18,097 nucleotides of DNA from JAFGCL01 sp964423835 (GCA_964423835.1 CAYRGJ010000049.1:1-18097), one strand, 5' to 3'; counted from the stretch's first letter, positions 1 to 7,460 are shown. The notes: generated from the sequence alone by a model not told the origin. Numbers and translations: made by a program.

Positions 1-13
1 ATCGCTCACCCCC

Positions 14-58
14 TCAAACCGCGGCTCTCTCTTGCTCACCCAGGTAGGCCTTGATGAA
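14..58 (-). pseudogene. 3' stub of a livG-type ABC transporter ATPase gene
   Basis: Read on the minus strand, the last 15 codons give FIKAYLGEQERAAV-stop (stop at 14-16). This closely matches the C-terminus of the intact LivG in this window (VKAYLGEQAAAPLD), and the DNA of the shared core is about 21/23 identical. The body of the gene is missing: just upstream lies a promoter/operator module instead of ATPase sequence. The stub is followed at 5-13 by a Shine-Dalgarno-like AGGGGGTGA at the window edge, so another gene, perhaps livF, probably begins just outside. The family call rests on the C-terminal motif only. Confidence 0.6.
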
Positions 59-59
59 T

Positions 60-92
60 CCGGAGGTTGTGAGTATACGATACTCGAACTGT
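60..92 (-). promoter_or_regulatory. Operator module copy 1, palindrome GAGTAT-N3-ATACTC
   Basis: This 33-bp segment matches the reverse complement of 4505-4537 at 30 of 33 positions. Its centre (71-85) is a perfect palindrome, GAGTAT-ACG-ATACTC. It lies 15 nt downstream of the -10 box, exactly as in copy 2, where a repressor would block transcription. The binding protein is not identifiable; a TetR- or GntR-type regulator is an inference from the palindrome alone. Confidence 0.65.
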
Positions 93-100
93 ACCACGCC

Positions 101-129
101 ATAGTAGTATGCCGGGCCGGCGCTGTCAA
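101..129 (-). promoter_or_regulatory. Minus-strand sigma70-type promoter, copy 1 of a twin module
   Basis: On the minus strand there is a perfect -35 TTGACA (plus 124-129), a 17-bp spacer and a -10 TACTAT (plus 101-106) followed by GGC. Transcription would start near 94 and run leftward into the palindromic operator and the livG stub, then off the window. The arrangement is nearly the same as the promoter at 4467-4496. Confidence 0.7.
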
Positions 130-255
130 GACCGTGTCTCCCACCCCTGGCGACTAACAAGATACAGCAACCCAGGCAGGCCGCCGCCCCGCAGGGGGCA
201 GGCGGGCTGCGGCCTCGCCAAGGGAAATGGACGCACTTACCGACTAATAGATGTC

Positions 256-570
256 ATGGAAAAGACCCCGGAACGTCACGCCCGGCCCGGGCCGGACAGG
301 CCACACACGGCCGTATGCTACCGGTGCGGCGGCGAGTTCTCGAACTACTCTCGCGTCCCGGCATCGCACGTGGCTGCCTGCCGGCGCGTCAATCCGCAGT
401 ACGTCTACCTCTGCCCCATAGAGCCGTGCGTCCACCCCCCATTCGCCACCTGGCGGAGGGCGGCCCAGCACATCCGGCGCGATCACGCCGGGGACTGGCA
501 GGCGCGGGAGCCGTCGGTGGGAGTGGCCCGCATCCTCCGCGTGAAGAAGACAGCGGTCCCTGGCGGTTGA
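256..570 (+). CDS. Small protein with two zinc-finger-like motifs
   Basis: The product is 104 residues when started at ATG 256. Cys21-x2-Cys24 with His38-x3-Cys42 forms one possible CCHC finger. Cys53-x4-Cys58 with His72-x4-His77 forms a C2H2-like finger. The spacing suggests two small zinc modules in a basic protein that may bind nucleic acid, but I recognise no named family. The open frame runs further upstream to 109, but that stretch is Arg/Pro/Gly-rich and unlike coding sequence. No Shine-Dalgarno precedes ATG 256. A possible -10 TAATAG at 245-250 would start the mRNA at the ATG, so a leaderless transcript is plausible. The gene converges on the minus-strand gene at 649. Confidence 0.6.
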   Translation: MEKTPERHARPGPDRPHTAVCYRCGGEFSNYSRVPASHVAACRRVNPQYVYLCPIEPCVHPPFATWRRAAQHIRRDHAGDWQAREPSVGVARILRVKKTAVPGG

Positions 571-648
571 GCGGGCTGGTGGGGCTCGCCTCCCTGACGA
601 TGGCGCCGCCCGGCGCGGCAGCGCGGGACTGCCGTCCCTGTCCCGGGC

Positions 649-1131
649 CTAGAGGGTCCAGCCCGGCCGATGGCGCTGGCTGATCCTTTTCAGCACGTCA
701 GCAGACTGCTGCTCCAGGGCGGCCGCGAGCTTCTCCTCCGTCAGTCCGGAGAAGGGTATCACCACCCTGGTGGGGAACACGCGCACGTGCTCCTTTCCCC
801 CCAGGATCTGCCCCTGGTACACCGTCACTGTCTCCAGGGGGCCGGACTGGAAGCCCCAGGTCACCTCCACGTCCACGGCGATGAAGCCCTCTTCCCGGAA
901 ATCAGGGTGCTCCACGATGTAGTTGCAGCCCACGGCGCCACGGTTCCGGTCGCAGCAGTCATTCCGCTTGACGTCCCAGCCGACGGCCCGGCAGAATGCC
1001 TCCACCACCCTGGAGACCGCCGGCTCCACGCCCTTGAGCACCTCCAGGTTCTTCTCGAAGGCCCCCTGGCGCGGGCTGGCAGGCTCCTCGTGCTGCCTGG
1101 CGAACTCCCTGAACCGCTCCTCCAGCGACAT
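649..1131 (-). CDS. Hypothetical protein
   Basis: A 160-residue soluble protein that I do not recognise. It begins MSLEERFREFARQHEE at ATG 1131, with a GGTGAGG stretch a few bases upstream; a GTG six codons earlier is an alternative start. The N-terminal third is helical and charged. The middle carries a cysteine-rich patch (RNDCCDRNRGAVGC) and the second half looks like alternating beta strands (FIAVDVEVTWGF, ETVTVYQG, VRVFPTRVVIPF). There is no signal peptide or membrane segment. It stands alone on the minus strand, converging with the zinc-finger gene and divergent from the membrane protein at 1297. The steady codon use supports a real gene; the function is unknown. Confidence 0.6.
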   Translation of the reverse strand: MSLEERFREFARQHEEPASPRQGAFEKNLEVLKGVEPAVSRVVEAFCRAVGWDVKRNDCCDRNRGAVGCNYIVEHPDFREEGFIAVDVEVTWGFQSGPLETVTVYQGQILGGKEHVRVFPTRVVIPFSGLTEEKLAAALEQQSADVLKRISQRHRPGWTL

Positions 1132-1283
1132 AGCCTCACCGCCTTTCACCCCAAGGTCGGATCAAACCTGGCCCTGGCCGGACAATAGCATCGGGTGGCG
1201 GGCGTGTCAACACCCTGTACTCGTCTGCATGATTAGTGACACCCCGGCGCTCCCGCCTGTATCCGGGAGAGGGCCCGGGCTGG

Positions 1284-1289
1284 TAAAAT
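1284..1289 (+). promoter_or_regulatory. -10 box TAAAAT of a leaderless gene
   Basis: TAAAAT ends 7 bases before ATG 1297, so transcription would begin at or beside the start codon. There is no Shine-Dalgarno between them. The -35 region near 1261-1266 is weak. Confidence 0.5.
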
Positions 1290-1296
1290 CTATCCC

Positions 1297-1770
1297 ATGT
1301 GGCAATCCCTGAGCACGGGCGGGAAGATAGGCGTCGTCGGCGCCGGTCTGGGGGCCACCGCCGGTGTGATCGTCGCCTACGTGGCCGCCCTGTCCGGTCC
1401 CGGAGGGCTCAGAGACAAGGCCGGAGGACTGATCCTCGTCAGCGTCTTCGTGCTGATCGTCCTCCTCGTCTTCTTCTTCGTTTACTGGAAGGTCTTCGCC
1501 CCGGTGGGAAGGCAGCAGAAGCTGCAGCGCGACGGCCTCTCCGCCGAGGCCACCATCCTCGAGATCCGGGAGACCGGCTGGACCGTGAACAACATCTACC
1601 CCGTGGTCCGGCTGAAGCTCCAGGTCCGCCCTCCCGGCGGCCAACCCTACGAGGCCGAGGTCCAGACCCTCATCGGCCGCCTCGACGTGCCGCAAGTCCA
1701 GCCAGGCGCGGTGGTGGCCGTCAAGTATGACCCTCGGGACGCCTCCAGAGTGGCCCTGGACCACAGCTGA
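1297..1770 (+). CDS. Small membrane protein with C-terminal soluble domain (DUF3592-like)
   Basis: 157 residues. Two hydrophobic segments near residues 9-33 and 44-66 predict an N-terminal helical hairpin in the membrane. A soluble part of about 90 residues follows. It starts LQRDGLSAEATILEIRETG, continues with a beta-rich stretch (PVVRLKLQVRPPGG) and ends VAVKYDPRDASRVAL. This ending, where a chemical bond between pipe-like strands is spaced by a V-x-V-x-YDP turn, is common in small DUF3592-type membrane proteins. That assignment is from general pattern memory and is tentative. The start codon lies right behind a -10 box, which suggests leaderless translation. A GC hairpin follows the stop. 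Confidence 0.6.
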   Translation: MWQSLSTGGKIGVVGAGLGATAGVIVAYVAALSGPGGLRDKAGGLILVSVFVLIVLLVFFFVYWKVFAPVGRQQKLQRDGLSAEATILEIRETGWTVNNIYPVVRLKLQVRPPGGQPYEAEVQTLIGRLDVPQVQPGAVVAVKYDPRDASRVALDHS

Positions 1771-1780
1771 CCTCAGCCGC

Positions 1781-1796
1781 CCGCGCGTCAGCGCGG
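1781..1796 (+). terminator. GC hairpin after the membrane-protein gene
   Basis: CCGCGC-GTCA-GCGCGG forms a perfect 6-bp stem with a 4-nt loop 10 bp after the stop codon. No T-run follows, so it is a weak terminator candidate. Confidence 0.35.
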
Positions 1797-1905
1797 CTCG
1801 CGTCCAGGCAGGTTGTCACCCCACCCGCTGAACGCCTATCCTTTTACTGAGGCCGGCGCCGCCTTTTGGGGCCGGGCGACTGGCCAAGACACTCGGGAGG
1901 GCAGC

Positions 1906-2640
1906 ATGGACTTGAACCTGAAGGGAAAAGTGGCCATTGTGACCGGCGCTGGCGGGGGTGGCATCGGCACCAGCGTGGCATACAGGCTGGCCGCCGAGGG
2001 GGCGGCCGTCGTGACCAACGATATAGACCGGGCGTGGGCGGACAGGGTGGCCCAGAAACTGGCCGCCGGAGGCTCGCGGTCCATCGCCACCTGCTCCGAC
2101 GTCACCAGCTTCAAGGCCTGCACGGACATGGTGGACCGGGCCATGGCCGAGTTCAAGAAAGTGGACATCCTGGTCACCATACCGGCATACATGGGCTCCG
2201 GCGGCTTCGCCCAGACCAGCCTGGACGACAATCACCGGGTGGTTGACGTCACCTTCTGGGGCACACTCAATGCCATCAAGGCGGCGCTCAAGCCCATGCT
2301 GGCCCAGAGCAGCGGCAGCATCGTCTGCATGGGGTCCGACTCGGCCAGGATGAACCCCCGCGGGGAGAGCCTGTACGCCGCGTCCAAGTCCGCCATCATG
2401 ACCTTCGCCACCTGCCTGGCCAAGGAAGTAGGATCGTCGCGGGTGCGCATTAACGTGGTCAACGCCGCGCTGGTGAGCACGCCGGGCCAGGAGGGCCTGG
2501 CGGGGCACTACGCCCGCTACTACCCCCTGGGGCGGTTCCCCACCTCAGATGAGGTGGCCGAGACCATCGCCTTCCTGGCCTCAGACCGGGCCGGAATGAT
2601 CACCGGGCAATCCATCAGCGTTAACAGCGGAATGATGTGA
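1906..2640 (+). CDS. Short-chain dehydrogenase/reductase (SDR)
   Basis: 244 residues, the usual length of a classical SDR (FabG-like fold). It is a cytosolic NAD(P)-dependent oxidoreductase. The Rossmann glycine motif is TGAGGGGIG at residues 13-21. The catalytic residues are Ser144 (MGSDS), Tyr157 and Lys161 (YAASK), and the C-terminus has the typical ITGQSISVNSG. Two features are odd. The glycine motif has one residue more than the usual TGxxxGxG, and the NNAG motif after strand 4 is replaced by TIPAY. The start at ATG 1906 is chosen because GGGAGG lies 5 nt upstream; the frame is open back to 1813 but without an SDR-like sequence. Substrate unknown; the acyl-CoA genes nearby make an acyl or alcohol substrate plausible. 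Confidence 0.88.
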   Translation: MDLNLKGKVAIVTGAGGGGIGTSVAYRLAAEGAAVVTNDIDRAWADRVAQKLAAGGSRSIATCSDVTSFKACTDMVDRAMAEFKKVDILVTIPAYMGSGGFAQTSLDDNHRVVDVTFWGTLNAIKAALKPMLAQSSGSIVCMGSDSARMNPRGESLYAASKSAIMTFATCLAKEVGSSRVRINVVNAALVSTPGQEGLAGHYARYYPLGRFPTSDEVAETIAFLASDRAGMITGQSISVNSGMM

Positions 2641-2673
2641 CCGGCCCTTGTGATCGGCTTGCGGCGATGGCCC

Positions 2674-2702
2674 TTCTACCCCCTTCTCCTGCGTGGTAGA
2701 AT
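2674..2702 (+). promoter_or_regulatory. Promoter candidate for the antiporter gene
   Basis: A -10 TAGAAT at 2697-2702 is preceded by a weak -35 TTCTAC at 2674-2679 with a 17-bp spacer. The same GGTAGAAT string forms the -10 of the SAM riboswitch promoter at 16200, which supports it as a promoter word in this genome. Confidence 0.4.
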
Positions 2703-2766
2703 GTTGCGACGCGCCGCCGGATGACGGCGCCGGTCCCGGTCAGCCGCGAGGTTCCCGCGGAGCCTT

Positions 2767-3978
2767 ATGGAAATAGCGCCATACGTTGTGGTCAGAGACC
2801 TGGCGGTCATCATGGCCGTCGCGGCCCTCGTGACATTCTCCTGCTACAGGCTGAGGCAGCCCCTCATCCTGGGATACCTCCTGGCCGGCATCCTCATCGG
2901 TCCCTTCAGCCCTCCTTTCAGCCTGGTAGACCGGCTCGATGTCCTCCAGGAGCTAGCCGACCTGGGGGTGATACTGCTGCTCTTCGGCATCGGCCTGCAC
3001 TTTCCGGTCCACAAGCTGGGCAGTATCCGTCTCCGGTCATACCTGTACATCTCCATCATCGAGATCACCCTGATGTTCCTCATCAGCTACGGGATCGGAT
3101 GGGTCCTCAACTGGCCGCTGATGGATTGCCTGTTTCTGGCCACCGCCCTGGCCAGCAGCAGCTCGGTCATCATAGCCAAGGTCCTGGCGGACCTGGGGAA
3201 ACTGGAAGACATCTCATCCCTGCTGATGATGGGGGTGCTGATTGTCGAGGACATCATCGTGGTGGTATTGCTCACCTTCATCACGCCGATTGCGGGCAAG
3301 GACGACATCAACTCCGCGGCGCTGGCCTGGACGCTGGGCCAGGGGCTGCTCTTTGTCGTGGGCACCATGGTCATCGGGCGGGCGGTGATTCCCCGGTTGG
3401 TGGACGTGGTAGCCCGCCCCAACCTGTCGGAGTCCCATCAGGAGGTCGCGGGGCACGGTGAGCTGCTGATGCTCCTGGCTCTGGGCCTCTGTTTCGGCTG
3501 GGCCATGCTGAGCCGCCATGTGGGGTTGTCCGTGGCCATCGGGGCCTTCCTCATGGGAGCCATAGTAGCCGGCGCCCACTCGGCCGAGAGGGTCTCCTCC
3601 CTGATATCTCCGATCAGGGACATGTTCGGGGCCATATTCTTCGTATCCATGGGGGCCCTCATCGACGTGAGCCAGTTCAAGGAGTTCCTGCTGCCCGCGC
3701 TACTGGTGACCGCCGTCATGATAGCCGGGAAGGTGCTGGGCTGCGGCATCGGCACCAGGCTGGCGGGGTACGATCGATCCACGGCCCTGCGCGTCGGGCT
3801 GGGCATGGGACAGATAGGCGAGTTCGCCTTCATTGTCATGAGGGTCGGCCAGGAGCTGGACGTGGTCAGCGATTCCCTCTTCCCCACCATAGGGGTGGCG
3901 GTGGCGGTGACCGCCTTCTTCACCCCCTACATGATCAAGCTCGCCTACCGGATCACCGGGCCTGGTCCCACATACTGA
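2767..3978 (+). CDS. Cation:proton antiporter, CPA2 family (KefB-type transmembrane domain)
   Basis: 403 residues, almost all membrane-embedded with about 12 hydrophobic segments. This is the Na+/H+ exchanger domain of the CPA2 family, which swaps K+ or Na+ for protons across the cytoplasmic membrane. Family hallmarks are LILGYLLAGILIGP near the N-terminus, LGVILLLFGIGLHF, the acidic pair in VLIVEDIIVV that marks the ion-binding helix, and FGAIFFVSMGALIDV with GMGQIGEFAFIV toward the end. The protein stops after the membrane domain, so the TrkA-N nucleotide-binding domain of full-length KefB/KefC (about 600 residues) is absent. Several CPA2 members are this short, so this need not be a truncation. 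GGAG sits about 8 nt before ATG 2767. The gene stands alone; the ion is not predictable. Confidence 0.88.
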   Translation: MEIAPYVVVRDLAVIMAVAALVTFSCYRLRQPLILGYLLAGILIGPFSPPFSLVDRLDVLQELADLGVILLLFGIGLHFPVHKLGSIRLRSYLYISIIEITLMFLISYGIGWVLNWPLMDCLFLATALASSSSVIIAKVLADLGKLEDISSLLMMGVLIVEDIIVVVLLTFITPIAGKDDINSAALAWTLGQGLLFVVGTMVIGRAVIPRLVDVVARPNLSESHQEVAGHGELLMLLALGLCFGWAMLSRHVGLSVAIGAFLMGAIVAGAHSAERVSSLISPIRDMFGAIFFVSMGALIDVSQFKEFLLPALLVTAVMIAGKVLGCGIGTRLAGYDRSTALRVGLGMGQIGEFAFIVMRVGQELDVVSDSLFPTIGVAVAVTAFFTPYMIKLAYRITGPGPTY

Positions 3979-4086
3979 CATCGGGGCCCGGGGCCGGAGC
4001 AGTATCTTCCACAGGGCGCCAATTAGTACTTCTACCTATGGGAGCCGGCCGTTTTCGGGCCACAATCAGGCTAGGAGGGCCCGAAG

Positions 4087-4335
4087 ATGAAACCAATCGA
4101 CCACTTCGACGCGACCCTGAAAGAAGGCCACTGCCCGTGGGTGGGGCTGGAGATGACCCAGACCTCCCTGACGGCCGGCTACATCTGCCGCCGGGACTAC
4201 GAGGCCGGGGCCCGGGGCGACGAGGCGTGCACCGCCGATGATTGGAAGAGGTGCCCGCTGATCACCCATGCCATGCCGCCCTCATTCAGGGCAACAGTGA
4301 CAGCGGCCGAGAGGGCCGCCTGGACCCCGGGTTGA
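4087..4335 (+). CDS. Small four-cysteine hypothetical protein
   Basis: 82 residues with a strong Shine-Dalgarno, AGGAGG at 4072-4077, ten bases before ATG 4087. It has four cysteines (residues 17, 34, 48 and 57), an N-terminal MKPIDHFDATLKEGHCPWVG, and ends PPSFRATVTAAERAAWTPG. Four cysteines in 82 residues would suit a metal or Fe-S site, but their spacing matches no motif I know. There is no signal peptide. I do not recognise the family. It lies between the antiporter and the promoter of the acyl-CoA synthetase operon and is probably its own unit. Confidence 0.6.
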   Translation: MKPIDHFDATLKEGHCPWVGLEMTQTSLTAGYICRRDYEAGARGDEACTADDWKRCPLITHAMPPSFRATVTAAERAAWTPG

Positions 4336-4466
4336 CCCGCCCTCGCGGGCGATGAGGATGACGCGCCCGCCAGACCCCGCGCTGTTCTGCACCGCGCGAT
4401 CTCCCGCGCGTACGAAGGACTGGATTTCGTGCCAGCCCGACGGCTGGTGAACGCCTCCGGGGGGTA

Positions 4467-4496
4467 TTGACATCACCAGCCCGGCACCATTATTAT
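4467..4496 (+). promoter_or_regulatory. Promoter of the acyl-CoA synthetase/Liv operon, copy 2 of the twin module
   Basis: TTGACA at 4467-4472, an 18-bp spacer and TATTAT at 4491-4496 make a near-consensus sigma70-type promoter. The -10 is followed by GGC, as in copy 1. The next coding gene downstream is the acyl-CoA synthetase at 4672. Confidence 0.72.
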
Positions 4497-4504
4497 GGCA
4501 ATTA

Positions 4505-4537
4505 ACAGTTCGAGTATCGCATACTCATAACCTCCAG
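4505..4537 (+). promoter_or_regulatory. Operator module copy 2, palindrome GAGTAT-N3-ATACTC
   Basis: The perfect palindrome GAGTAT-CGC-ATACTC at 4512-4526 lies 15 nt after the -10 box, just past the expected transcription start. The surrounding 33 bp match the inverted copy at 60-92 at 30 of 33 positions. Position and conservation fit a repressor operator for the operon. Confidence 0.65.
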
Positions 4538-4621
4538 ACCCAATAGGAGTTGGACTGTTCGTAGCGGGGGACCCGAAGCCTGAGCGATGCCGGTCGTCAT
4601 AGGAAAGCCGGGGGTGTCTAG

Positions 4622-4681
4622 ATGCTGCATCGTACCGGTCTCAAATGGTTCGGCAGCAATGTGGGCCCGAGATGGCCATAA
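4622..4681 (+). CDS. Possible 19-residue leader ORF overlapping the acyl-CoA synthetase start
   Basis: ATG 4622 follows GGGGGTG (4610-4616) at good spacing and opens a 19-codon frame, MLHRTGLKWFGSNVGPRWP. Its stop TAA (4679-4681) overlaps the ATG GCC AT start region of the synthetase, which has no Shine-Dalgarno of its own. The leader could deliver ribosomes by translational coupling. It could also be the relic of a 5' frameshift in the synthetase gene. Confidence 0.35.
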   Translation: MLHRTGLKWFGSNVGPRWP

Positions 4682-6582
4682 GGACGCAGGGCCGGACCGA
4701 CCTCACCACGGCGCGGCTGCTGCAGATCGACCGTGACCAGTGGGCCGACAGTGTCTGGATGCGGAAGAAGGAGCTGGGCTTCTGGAGGAGCTACACCTGG
4801 CAGCAGGGCTATGATACGGTCAAGTACTTCTCGCTGGGCCTGACCGCGCTTGGCTTCCGCCGCGGCGAGGTGGCGGCCATACTGGGCGACAACGACCCTC
4901 ATTGGTTCTGGGCGGAGCTGGCCGCCCAGGCGGCAGGCGGGGCGGTCACCGGAGTGTTTTCCAGCGGCAGCCCCACCGAGGTGAAGTACCTCGTCCAGCA
5001 CTCTGACTCCACCATCGTGGTAGCCCAGGACCAGGAGCAGGTGGACAAGGTCCTCTCCATAAAAGGAGAGCTGCCACTGGTCAAGAGGATCATCTACTGG
5101 GACCCCAAGGGCATGGCGTCCTACGATGACGCCATGCTGGCCAGGTTCGATGCCGTGGTGGAGATGGGCCGGAGGTACGAAGTCGATCACCCTGGCGCTT
5201 TCGAGCAGGGCCTGGCGCTGGGCCAGCCCGACGACGTGGCGCTCATAATGTACACCTCCGGCACCACGGGCCTGCCCAAGGGGGCGGTCATGACCCACAT
5301 CAACCTGTTCTCCGCCAACAACGTCTTCTACAGTGTGAATCCCATCTCTGAGAATGACGAATGGCTGTCCTTCATCCTCCCAGGATGGATGGCGGAGCAG
5401 GGGCTGGGCCTCCTGGCCAGCCTGCAGCGGGGATTGAGAATGAACTTCCCCGAGTCACAGGCGACGGTACAGGAGAATATCCGGGAGATCGGCGCCAGCC
5501 TCCTCATGTACCCTTCCCGGCTGTGGGAGGGCATGGGATCCGAAATACAGAACAGGATGATGGAGTCCACCTTCGTCAAGAGGCTGGTTTACCGGATCAG
5601 CCTGCCTGCCGGCTATCGGGCCGCCGACGCCAAGTTCAACGGCGAGAAGCTGAACCCCTTCTGGCGGACCGCCTATGGCCTGGCCCGGCTTCTATTCTTC
5701 AACCAGATGCGGGACAAGCTCGGCCTGCGCAAGCTGCGCTACGCGTTCACCGCCGGGTCGCTGCTGGGGCCGGAGGTCTTCCGCCTGATGACCGCCATCG
5801 GCGTGGACATCAGACAGCTCTATGGTTCCAGTGAGCTGGGCATATCCCAGCACCTGGCCGGCGACATCAAGGTGGATTCGGTGGGCCGGGTGTACCCCGG
5901 AACGATGGTCAGGATAATGGACGACAACCACATCCTGGCCAGGGGACCCGCGTGCGCCGCCAGCTACTACAAGAACCCCCAGGCCACCGAGGAGGCCTTC
6001 GCCGGGGGCTGGTACCACACCGGTGATGCCGGCTACGTGGACGACGACGGGCACATTTACTACCTGGACCGGCTGCAGTACATGAAGCAGCTGGCCGACG
6101 GCACCCGGTTCGCCCCCCAGTACATCGAGAGCCGCCTGAAGTTCAGCCCTTACATCAAGGACGTATTCGTGGTGGGCGGTCAGACGACGCAGTTCATAGC
6201 GGCAGTGGTCAACATCAACTATGACAATGTGGGCCACTGGGCGGAAGAGAAGCGGATAACGTACACCACTTTCGCCGACCTGTCGCAGAGGGCTGAGGTC
6301 TGCCGGCTGATCGGCGGCGAAGTCTCGAAGCTCAACGCCAAGCTTCCCGCCGGGCAGAGGATCAGGAGGTTCATCAACATGCCGAAGGAGTTCGACCCCG
6401 ACGAAGCGGAGCTGACCCGGACCATGAAGCTGCGAAGGGGCTTCGTGGAGGACCGCTACCAGACCCTCATCGAGGCGTTGTACGGGGCGGAGCAGAAGGT
6501 CGCTATGGAGGTACCCGTGGTCTATCGGGATGGCCGGCAAGGCGTATTGAGGGCACAGGTCCTGGTAAACGAGGTCGAGTGA
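4672..6582 (+). CDS. Long-chain fatty-acyl-CoA synthetase (AMP-binding, FadD15-like)
   Basis: 636 residues. The enzyme activates a carboxylic acid to its acyl-CoA through an acyl-adenylate, using ATP and CoA. Adenylate-forming motifs are in order: YTSGTTGLPK (residues 194-203, phosphate loop), YGSSE (384-388, adenine/acyl pocket) and YHTGD (448-452, ribose). A C-terminal TRTMKLRRGF holds the likely catalytic Lys586. Length and this C-terminus fit the long-chain FACS/FadD15 branch. ATG 4672 is preferred because homologous N-termini of this type start shortly before TTARLLQ; ATG 4645 in the same frame is an alternative, and neither has a Shine-Dalgarno. It is the first gene of the operon, 10 bp before livH. 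Its place with a Liv transporter suggests it loads CoA on the imported acid; substrate unknown. Confidence 0.9.
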   Translation: MAIRTQGRTDLTTARLLQIDRDQWADSVWMRKKELGFWRSYTWQQGYDTVKYFSLGLTALGFRRGEVAAILGDNDPHWFWAELAAQAAGGAVTGVFSSGSPTEVKYLVQHSDSTIVVAQDQEQVDKVLSIKGELPLVKRIIYWDPKGMASYDDAMLARFDAVVEMGRRYEVDHPGAFEQGLALGQPDDVALIMYTSGTTGLPKGAVMTHINLFSANNVFYSVNPISENDEWLSFILPGWMAEQGLGLLASLQRGLRMNFPESQATVQENIREIGASLLMYPSRLWEGMGSEIQNRMMESTFVKRLVYRISLPAGYRAADAKFNGEKLNPFWRTAYGLARLLFFNQMRDKLGLRKLRYAFTAGSLLGPEVFRLMTAIGVDIRQLYGSSELGISQHLAGDIKVDSVGRVYPGTMVRIMDDNHILARGPACAASYYKNPQATEEAFAGGWYHTGDAGYVDDDGHIYYLDRLQYMKQLADGTRFAPQYIESRLKFSPYIKDVFVVGGQTTQFIAAVVNINYDNVGHWAEEKRITYTTFADLSQRAEVCRLIGGEVSKLNAKLPAGQRIRRFINMPKEFDPDEAELTRTMKLRRGFVEDRYQTLIEALYGAEQKVAMEVPVVYRDGRQGVLRAQVLVNEVE

Positions 6583-6592
6583 GGGAACGCCC

Positions 6593-7456
6593 ATGATTGT
6601 AGATGTCCTGCTGCAGGGCCTGCTCACGGGAGGAGTGTACGCCCTCATCGCCCTGGGATTCGTCATGGTCTTCAAGTCCTCGAAGATACTGAACCTGGCT
6701 TACGGCCAGATGATCGCCCTCGGGGCCTACTTCCTCTACTGGCTTCTGACCTCTATGGGGGTGCCGACATGGCTGGGCATACTCAGTCTCTTCGTTGCCG
6801 GCGCGGTCGTGGGCTACCTGCTGGAGCGGGCCTTCGTCCGGCCGCTACTGGAGCAATCGTTCCTGGTGCTGCTGATGGCCACCCTTATGCTGGGTATACT
6901 CTTTCAGGGCATCGTCGTCATGGTCTGGGGTGTGGAGTCTTTCAACCTGCCGTTCACCCCCAGCGGCATGCTGAGCGTCGGCGACTGGCAGATCTCTCCC
7001 GGGGCTGCCTGGTCTTTTGCGGCAGCCCTGCTCGTGTTCCTGCTGATGACCCTGGTCTTCCGCTACACCAAGGTGGGGCTCTCGATGAGAGTGGTGGCGG
7101 CGGACCACGAGGTAGCCCAGTCCCTGGGGATACGGGTGAGACGCATATTCTCCCTCTCCTGGATCATTAGCGGCATGCTCGCGGCTATAATCGGCATACT
7201 GGTGGGCATGGTGTGGATGGTGACGCCGGAGGTGGGGGACACCGCCCTGGGGAAAGGGCTCCCGGTGCTGATCGTGGGCGGGCTCACCTCCGTCCCGGGC
7301 GCCCTCGCCGGCGGGCTGATGATCGGGCTGGTGGAGTCCCTCGGCGGCTACTGGGCCCCCAACATAAGAGAGGTGCTGCCGTGGGTGGCCATGATGGTCA
7401 TCCTCCTCGTCAGGCCCAACGGCCTGTTCGGAGAGAAGAGGATAGAAAGGATATAG
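6593..7456 (+). CDS. livH: Branched-chain-type ABC transporter permease LivH
   Basis: 287 residues, typical of LivH. This inner-membrane permease forms half of the channel of a Liv-type (HAAT family) importer. The N-terminus is the classic LLQGLLTGGVYALIALGFVM, followed by LNLAYGQMIALGAY. The family's cytoplasmic EAA-like segment is visible as VGLSMRVVAADHEVAQSLGI near residues 159-178. The C-terminus GLPVLIVGGLTSVPGALAGG and LLVRPNGLFGEK is also standard. About eight hydrophobic segments are present. It starts 10 bp after the synthetase stop with TGAGGGA as ribosome site, and ends 4 bp before livM, so co-transcription is near certain. Confidence 0.93.
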   Translation: MIVDVLLQGLLTGGVYALIALGFVMVFKSSKILNLAYGQMIALGAYFLYWLLTSMGVPTWLGILSLFVAGAVVGYLLERAFVRPLLEQSFLVLLMATLMLGILFQGIVVMVWGVESFNLPFTPSGMLSVGDWQISPGAAWSFAAALLVFLLMTLVFRYTKVGLSMRVVAADHEVAQSLGIRVRRIFSLSWIISGMLAAIIGILVGMVWMVTPEVGDTALGKGLPVLIVGGLTSVPGALAGGLMIGLVESLGGYWAPNIREVLPWVAMMVILLVRPNGLFGEKRIERI

Positions 7457-7460
7457 AGAT

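Noticed and set aside
60..4537. The inverted 33-bp pair as terminal inverted repeats of a 4.5-kb transposon
   Set aside because: No transposase lies between them, and each copy is a well-formed operator at the same distance from a promoter, so shared regulation explains them better.
5692..6675. A 327-codon open frame on the minus strand
   Set aside because: It is antisense to the acyl-CoA synthetase, whose motifs are unmistakable.
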